A stretch of DNA of 64,000 nucleotides from Bacteroidota bacterium (GTDB taxonomy: Bacteria > Bacteroidota > Bacteroidia > Sphingobacteriales > Sphingobacteriaceae), in assembly GCA_013285685.1 (NCBI GenBank), contig JABDHD010000001.1:1-64000 (forward strand), read 5' to 3'. Below, one piece after another: positions 59,980 to 64,000 of the stretch (position 1 is the first letter of the stretch; every line of letters starts with the position of its first letter). The notes under the pieces were generated by a model. It did not search any database, was not told the origin of the DNA, and saw only the letters and a program-made list of their open reading frames with translations. Position numbers and translations under genes: made by a program.

Positions 59980-60729
59980 ATGAGCACGCGTGAAGAAAAT
60001 GAGATAAAAAAAGAGTTTCAACTCGAACGTATCATATTTTTTAGCGACGCGGTGTTTGCCATCATCATCACCATTATGGTACTGGATGTAAAACTGCCGG
60101 ATGTGGTGAAGTATTCAACGGAAACGGAAGCAAAATCAGCCTTTTTCCAGGTATTACCCAAACTCACTGCGTTTATTGTCACCTTTTTTATGGTAGGTCG
60201 GTTTTGGATGAGGCATTTGCGCATATTCAGTTACCTGAAAGACTATAATGCACCACTGGTATTTATCAACCTGCTTTATTTATTGAGCGTTTCGCTGTAC
60301 CCTTTTGCGCTATCCTTCATTTTTAACGGCGGACGACTAATGAAATACACCTGGGTGGTTTATACTTACATCAGTATAATTAATTTTACCACTTTTACGG
60401 AAACGCTGCTGACCGGCTACCTTCTCAGGAACAAAGAATTATTGTGCGTAAGAGACCCTGAAATGGAAAATGTTTTGAGATGGAAAATTGTCCGGATCAA
60501 CTATTTTGCCGTTCCGGCTATTTTCGTCCTCCTATATTGTACAATAGAATTTGAGTTTGATAACCGTATATTTTTCGGACTGTTAATAAGTTATTCCGTT
60601 CTGATAAGGGTATTAACTTTTGTGTACTATCGCCATCATAAAAGGGACAGAATTACCATTGCGTCTCTTTTCAGGCGAATAAAAGTCGAAGATCATCCGG
60701 CGAAACCACCAAGAATTCATAAAAAATAA
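59980..60729 (+). CDS. TMEM175-like (DUF1211) membrane channel
   Basis: This 249-residue integral membrane protein has six predicted helices. The N-terminal helix carries the TMEM175/DUF1211 motif FSDAVFAIIITIMVLDVKLP (the FSD motif). Bacterial members form potassium-leak channels as tetramers of one six-helix repeat. The C-terminus is basic and cytosolic (RRIKVEDHPAKPPRIHKK). It probably helps set potassium conductance. It converges with the NlpC/P60 gene with a gap of only 6 bp. Confidence 0.88.
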   Translation: MSTREENEIKKEFQLERIIFFSDAVFAIIITIMVLDVKLPDVVKYSTETEAKSAFFQVLPKLTAFIVTFFMVGRFWMRHLRIFSYLKDYNAPLVFINLLYLLSVSLYPFALSFIFNGGRLMKYTWVVYTYISIINFTTFTETLLTGYLLRNKELLCVRDPEMENVLRWKIVRINYFAVPAIFVLLYCTIEFEFDNRIFFGLLISYSVLIRVLTFVYYRHHKRDRITIASLFRRIKVEDHPAKPPRIHKK

Positions 60730-60735
60730 GTGCGG

Positions 60736-61305
60736 TTACCTGCCGGGCTCTTGTGTATTGGCGCTGTCGACAACAATCGAGCCGCAGCGCGAAAAGTATT
60801 TGTAAGTGTAAGGATCGTGCAGCCGGGTAATAATTACGCCCTTGCTGGAGCTGGCGTGCACGTAATAGCCATTTTGCAGGTAAACGCCCACATGGCTGAA
60901 TTTTTTTCCGTCGTAATCAAAAAACACAAGATCACCTTCCGCCAGGTCTTCCTCATATTTACGTTTGATGATATTTATTTGCTGGCTGGTTGACCGGGGT
61001 ATGTTTACATTGTAAACCTGCTGCTCTAATAATTGGGCCAACCCAGAGCAATCAACACCACCCTTGTCCTGGCCGCCAAACCGGTACGGGGTTCCCATCC
61101 AATCGTCAACAAACTCGTAAAGCCGCCCGTTTTGAATAGCGTTCCTGTCCACCCCTAAAATATCCGCATACTTTTCGGCTACGCTTTGCTGTGGTTTTAC
61201 CAGCTCGCCGGCTTCGCCGCGCATGGCTGCCCGGCGCGCATGACACGAGGATAATGCAATCATCAAACCCAATAAGCCACAATACAGGTAATGTATTTTT
61301 TTCAT
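60736..61305 (-). CDS. NlpC/P60 family lipoprotein (C40 peptidase), second copy
   Basis: This 189-residue lipoprotein has a lipobox cysteine at about C21 (LSSC). The catalytic Cys is in GGVDCSGLAQL, the His in KFSHVGVYLQ and the third residue in YVHASSSKG. EGDLVFFDY is typical. It should cut peptidoglycan stem peptides in the periplasm. It is more like the Spr/MepS group than the lipoprotein at 4395-4970, with a longer spacer (about 22-60) before the catalytic domain. Confidence 0.92.
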   Translation of the reverse strand: MKKIHYLYCGLLGLMIALSSCHARRAAMRGEAGELVKPQQSVAEKYADILGVDRNAIQNGRLYEFVDDWMGTPYRFGGQDKGGVDCSGLAQLLEQQVYNVNIPRSTSQQINIIKRKYEEDLAEGDLVFFDYDGKKFSHVGVYLQNGYYVHASSSKGVIITRLHDPYTYKYFSRCGSIVVDSANTQEPGR

Positions 61306-61421
61306 CTTTGTAAAAATAATCTACAGCAAAATTTATTTATTTGGGTTTATATTAACATATTAACATCCCCCCGGCTAATCAGCTTACATTTACGGACTAA
61401 AGGGGTTTAAGTTTCAAAATA

Positions 61422-61928
61422 ATGACGGATAAAACAAAAAATTGCGAAAAATATATTGGTATAAATTATGCCCACCGGGAATTTAAGTTGAAGAGATTAT
61501 TACTAACCGTTATTTGCCTTTTCGCTTTGGTGCAGGCGCATAGTCAAAGCTTGTCGGCAAAGGAATTGATCAATCTTTTAGATAATCCGGATAAAAGCGG
61601 GTTTCTAAAATCCCGTTCGTTCACAGTCCTGGGATCAGACATAAGCGAAACGGGGGATTCACAGCACTTTCAAAAAAATGGAGGCAGCGGCCGCCAGGAA
61701 ACCATCATAGTCACCGAAACGCTCGTCTCCTATTTAACGCGCAACAAAGCATTCATTATCAATCTATTAAACCAGCTTAAGCAGCATTTTAAACAAACGG
61801 TAAAGGATGATAATGCCGAAACCGCATATTACCTTTTCTCCGCAGGAAAAGGCAAAAACGTAAGTATAAACATGTTTAAAACATCGACCAGTTACTATAG
61901 CCTCGAAGTGATCAAAAAGTCAGATTAG
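61422..61928 (+). CDS. Hypothetical secreted protein
   Basis: This protein has up to 168 residues. I recognise no family. A signal peptide (KRLLLTVICLFALVQAHSQ) lies inside the frame, about 25 residues from the first ATG, so translation may really begin at a TTG near 61490 (before KRLLLTV). The mature part begins LSAKELINLLDNPDKSGFL and ends in a beta-strand pair (NVSINMFKTSTSYYSLEVIK), perhaps a small periplasmic domain. It is a single gene. Confidence 0.6.
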   Translation: MTDKTKNCEKYIGINYAHREFKLKRLLLTVICLFALVQAHSQSLSAKELINLLDNPDKSGFLKSRSFTVLGSDISETGDSQHFQKNGGSGRQETIIVTETLVSYLTRNKAFIINLLNQLKQHFKQTVKDDNAETAYYLFSAGKGKNVSINMFKTSTSYYSLEVIKKSD

Positions 61929-62035
61929 TCCTAAAGTGTCGCCACCGCTAAAGCTATGGCAACCGATACAAAAAGTCCGAAAGACTAAACTACAGGAAAA
62001 GACTCACATAATTACTAAGTCTGGTCAGGTTCCAG

Positions 62036-64000
62036 CTATCCTTTGATTACCCGCTGTATCTCGTCCAGCTTCATCAGCGCCTCAACAGGGGTTAACGTGT
62101 TAACGTCGAGGTTATTCAGCGTATCGCGTATTTTAACCAGTACTGGGTCGTCGATGGAAAACATCTGCATCTGAACGGCCTGCTTTTGCACTTTGCGGAT
62201 GCTTTCCTTGATGTGCTCCCCTCCTGTCCGTTCGGCCTCCAGTTTTTTTAATATTTCATTGGCGCGGCTGAGCACTTTTTGAGGCATCCCGGCCAGTTTG
62301 GCTACGTGGATACCAAAACTATGCTCGCTGCCGCCGGGAACCAGTTTGCGCAGGAAGATGATCTGGTGGCCAACTTCCTTTACGGAGACATTGTAATTTT
62401 TTATCCGGTTAAAGCTGTTGCTCAACTCGTTTAATTCGTGGTAGTGGGTAGCAAACAGCGTTTTGGCCCGGGCCTGGGGTTGGTTGTGTAAAAACTCAGC
62501 GATGGACCAGGCGATGGATATGCCATCATAAGTAGATGTGCCGCGGCCGATCTCGTCAAGCAAAATAAGACTTCTGTCAGACAGGTTGTTCAAAATGCTC
62601 GCCGTTTCGTTCATCTCCACCATAAAAGTCGATTCACCGGATGAAAGATTATCCGAAGCCCCTACCCTGGTAAATATCTTATCAACCAAACCTATTGCCG
62701 CCGTTTTTGCCGGTACGAAACAGCCCATCTGCGCCATCAGTACAATCAGGCCTGTTTGCCGCAGCAGCGCCGATTTGCCCGCCATATTCGGCCCGGTGAT
62801 GATGATGATCTGCTGGGTTTCCGAATCCAGGTAAACATCATTGGTAATGTATTCCTCGCCAAGCGGGAGCGTTTTTTCGATCACCGGGTGCCGGCCACCC
62901 TTGATGTCGATCACCCTGCTGTCGTTGATCTGCGGTTTTACGTAGTAATTTTTTATAGCGATGGTGGCAAAATTGAGCAGCACATCCAGCCGGGCCACCA
63001 ATTGGGCATTCAGCTGAATCGGCTTGATATACTCGGCAAGTGCGTAAACCAGGTCGTTAAACAAAGTTGTTTCCAGGGCAAATATCTTTTCTTCGGCGCC
63101 TAAAATCTGTTCTTCATACTCTTTTAATTCCGGCGTGATGTAACGCTCGGCATTTACCAGGGTTTGCTTGCGTATCCACTCCGACGGAACTTTATCGCGG
63201 TGGCTATGGGTAACTTCTAAGTAATAGCCAAATACATTGTTAAAGGATACCTTTAAAGACGGTATCCCGGTAGTTTCGGCTTCGCGTTTTTGTATCTCGA
63301 GCAGGTAACCTTTACCGCCGAAGGCGATCTTGCGCAGTCGGTCGAGTTCTTCGTTTACCCCCTCGCTGATCACTCCGCCCTTTACCAGCATTACAGGTGG
63401 TTCGGCGCTTAATTCCCTTTCTATTTTTTCGCAGATGAGCGTACAGGGGTTTAGCTGCTCCGCAATTGCCTGCAATGGTGGGTTTGCCGACGTTTCGCCA
63501 ATCTTTTTAATCGTATTGATGGCGTTGAGCGCTTTTTTTAGTTGGGAAACCTCGCGTGGATTTGCTTTTTGCAAGCCGACTTTCGAGATGAGGCGTTCCA
63601 AATCGCCGATGAGACGGATATTTTGCTTTAGCTCTTCACGCAATTCCTCATGTTCAATCAGGAACTCCACTACGTTCAGCCGGTCGTTAATGGGTTTTAT
63701 CTCCTTCAGCGGCATCACGATCCACCGGCGAAGCAGGCGTGCACCCATCGGCGAGCAGGTTTGATCGAGCACCTCCACCAGCGTATGCGCATTTTCATTT
63801 GCCGAGCCCACCAGCTCCAGGTTGCGCACGCTGTAGCGATCCAGCCATAGGTACCGGTCCTCCTCTATCCTGCTGATAGCTGAAATATGCTGCAGGTTGC
63901 GGTGCTCTGTCTCATTCAGGTAATGCAGGGCGACCCCTGCGGCGATGATACCCAGGGTTAGCCGGTCTATCCCGAAACCCTTTAGTGATTTTACATCAAA
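62036..64000 (-). CDS. mutS: DNA mismatch repair protein MutS (5' end beyond window)
   Basis: The 655 codons in the window cover most of MutS, from the end of the connector domain to the C-terminus. The lever/clamp region includes [15 protein letters not shown] and [19 protein letters not shown]. The ATPase has Walker A ([15 protein letters not shown]), Walker B ([13 protein letters not shown]) and the signature [11 protein letters not shown]. The frame stays open to base 64000, beginning [17 protein letters not shown]. MutS recognises mismatches and recruits MutL. The last residues ([21 protein letters not shown]) are the usual end of the family. Confidence 0.97.
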   Translation of the reverse strand, partial: FDVKSLKGFGIDRLTLGIIAAGVALHYLNETEHRNLQHISAISRIEEDRYLWLDRYSVRNLELVGSANENAHTLVEVLDQTCSPMGARLLRRWIVMPLKEIKPINDRLNVVEFLIEHEELREELKQNIRLIGDLERLISKVGLQKANPREVSQLKKALNAINTIKKIGETSANPPLQAIAEQLNPCTLICEKIERELSAEPPVMLVKGGVISEGVNEELDRLRKIAFGGKGYLLEIQKREAETTGIPSLKVSFNNVFGYYLEVTHSHRDKVPSEWIRKQTLVNAERYITPELKEYEEQILGAEEKIFALETTLFNDLVYALAEYIKPIQLNAQLVARLDVLLNFATIAIKNYYVKPQINDSRVIDIKGGRHPVIEKTLPLGEEYITNDVYLDSETQQIIIITGPNMAGKSALLRQTGLIVLMAQMGCFVPAKTAAIGLVDKIFTRVGASDNLSSGESTFMVEMNETASILNNLSDRSLILLDEIGRGTSTYDGISIAWSIAEFLHNQPQARAKTLFATHYHELNELSNSFNRIKNYNVSVKEVGHQIIFLRKLVPGGSEHSFGIHVAKLAGMPQKVLSRANEILKKLEAERTGGEHIKESIRKVQKQAVQMQMFSIDDPVLVKIRDTLNNLDVNTLTPVEALMKLDEIQRVIKG

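Overview
The window looks like chromosomal DNA from a soil or plant-associated Bacteroidota, most likely the family Sphingobacteriaceae (Mucilaginibacter/Pedobacter-like). Supporting signs are a short RpoD-type sigma factor without region 1.1, promoters of the Bacteroidota TTTG / TAnnTTTG type, few Shine-Dalgarno sequences, GLPGLI and FISUMP proteins, a LytS/LytTR pair, and many secreted glycoside hydrolases. This is inference from protein families; no 16S rRNA gene is present.

Layout. 1-5 kb: the 3' part of an ISL3-type transposase, a DUF892 ferritin-like gene, a large PAS histidine kinase and an NlpC/P60 lipoprotein. 5-10 kb: a quinone oxidoreductase, tRNA-Ser(GCU), then a tightly coupled operon (unknown 106-aa protein, acyl desaturase, RpoD-like sigma factor) facing a cold-shock protein gene, and a FISUMP lipoprotein. 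10-20 kb: a multi-PAS/GAF protein ending in a lone H-box, a GH43 enzyme, a repeat-rich gap with triloop hairpins and a 211-bp tandem duplication, a lipoprotein, a degenerate GyrB-like protein in AT-rich DNA, a palindromic repeat, a second quinone oxidoreductase and an SGNH hydrolase. 20-28 kb: a TonB-type outer-membrane receptor, two GLPGLI proteins and a LytS/LytTR two-component pair.

28-37.6 kb is a polysaccharide-utilisation region: a GH9 enzyme, then a small secreted protein, GH3 and GH2 genes in one operon. This operon is divergent from a Nudix-fold regulator whose catalytic glutamates are lost, and two copies of a 21-bp palindrome lie between the promoters. 38-46.5 kb: a PgpH-type 7TM-HD phosphodiesterase, an SPFH / unknown / ribbon-helix-helix cassette, thiolase, POT peptide transporter and a polyprenol-phosphate glycosyltransferase. 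46.6-54.6 kb: an orphan antitoxin with a broken toxin start, a small conserved hypothetical protein, ruvB, a GH92 mannosidase with a secreted Gfo/Idh/MocA oxidoreductase, a polysaccharide deacetylase, a SpoIIAA-like protein and queG. 54.6-64 kb: a DnaQ-type exonuclease, an inactive/active pair of DUF3857-transglutaminase proteins, a tiny membrane protein, a TMEM175-like channel, a second NlpC/P60 lipoprotein, a hypothetical secreted protein and most of mutS.

The most unusual items are the ATPase-dead GyrB-like protein (16809-17771), the regulator with paired operators (36646-36790), the sigma factor coupled to a desaturase next to a cold-shock gene, the inactive/active transglutaminase pair, and two families of long dispersed palindromes.
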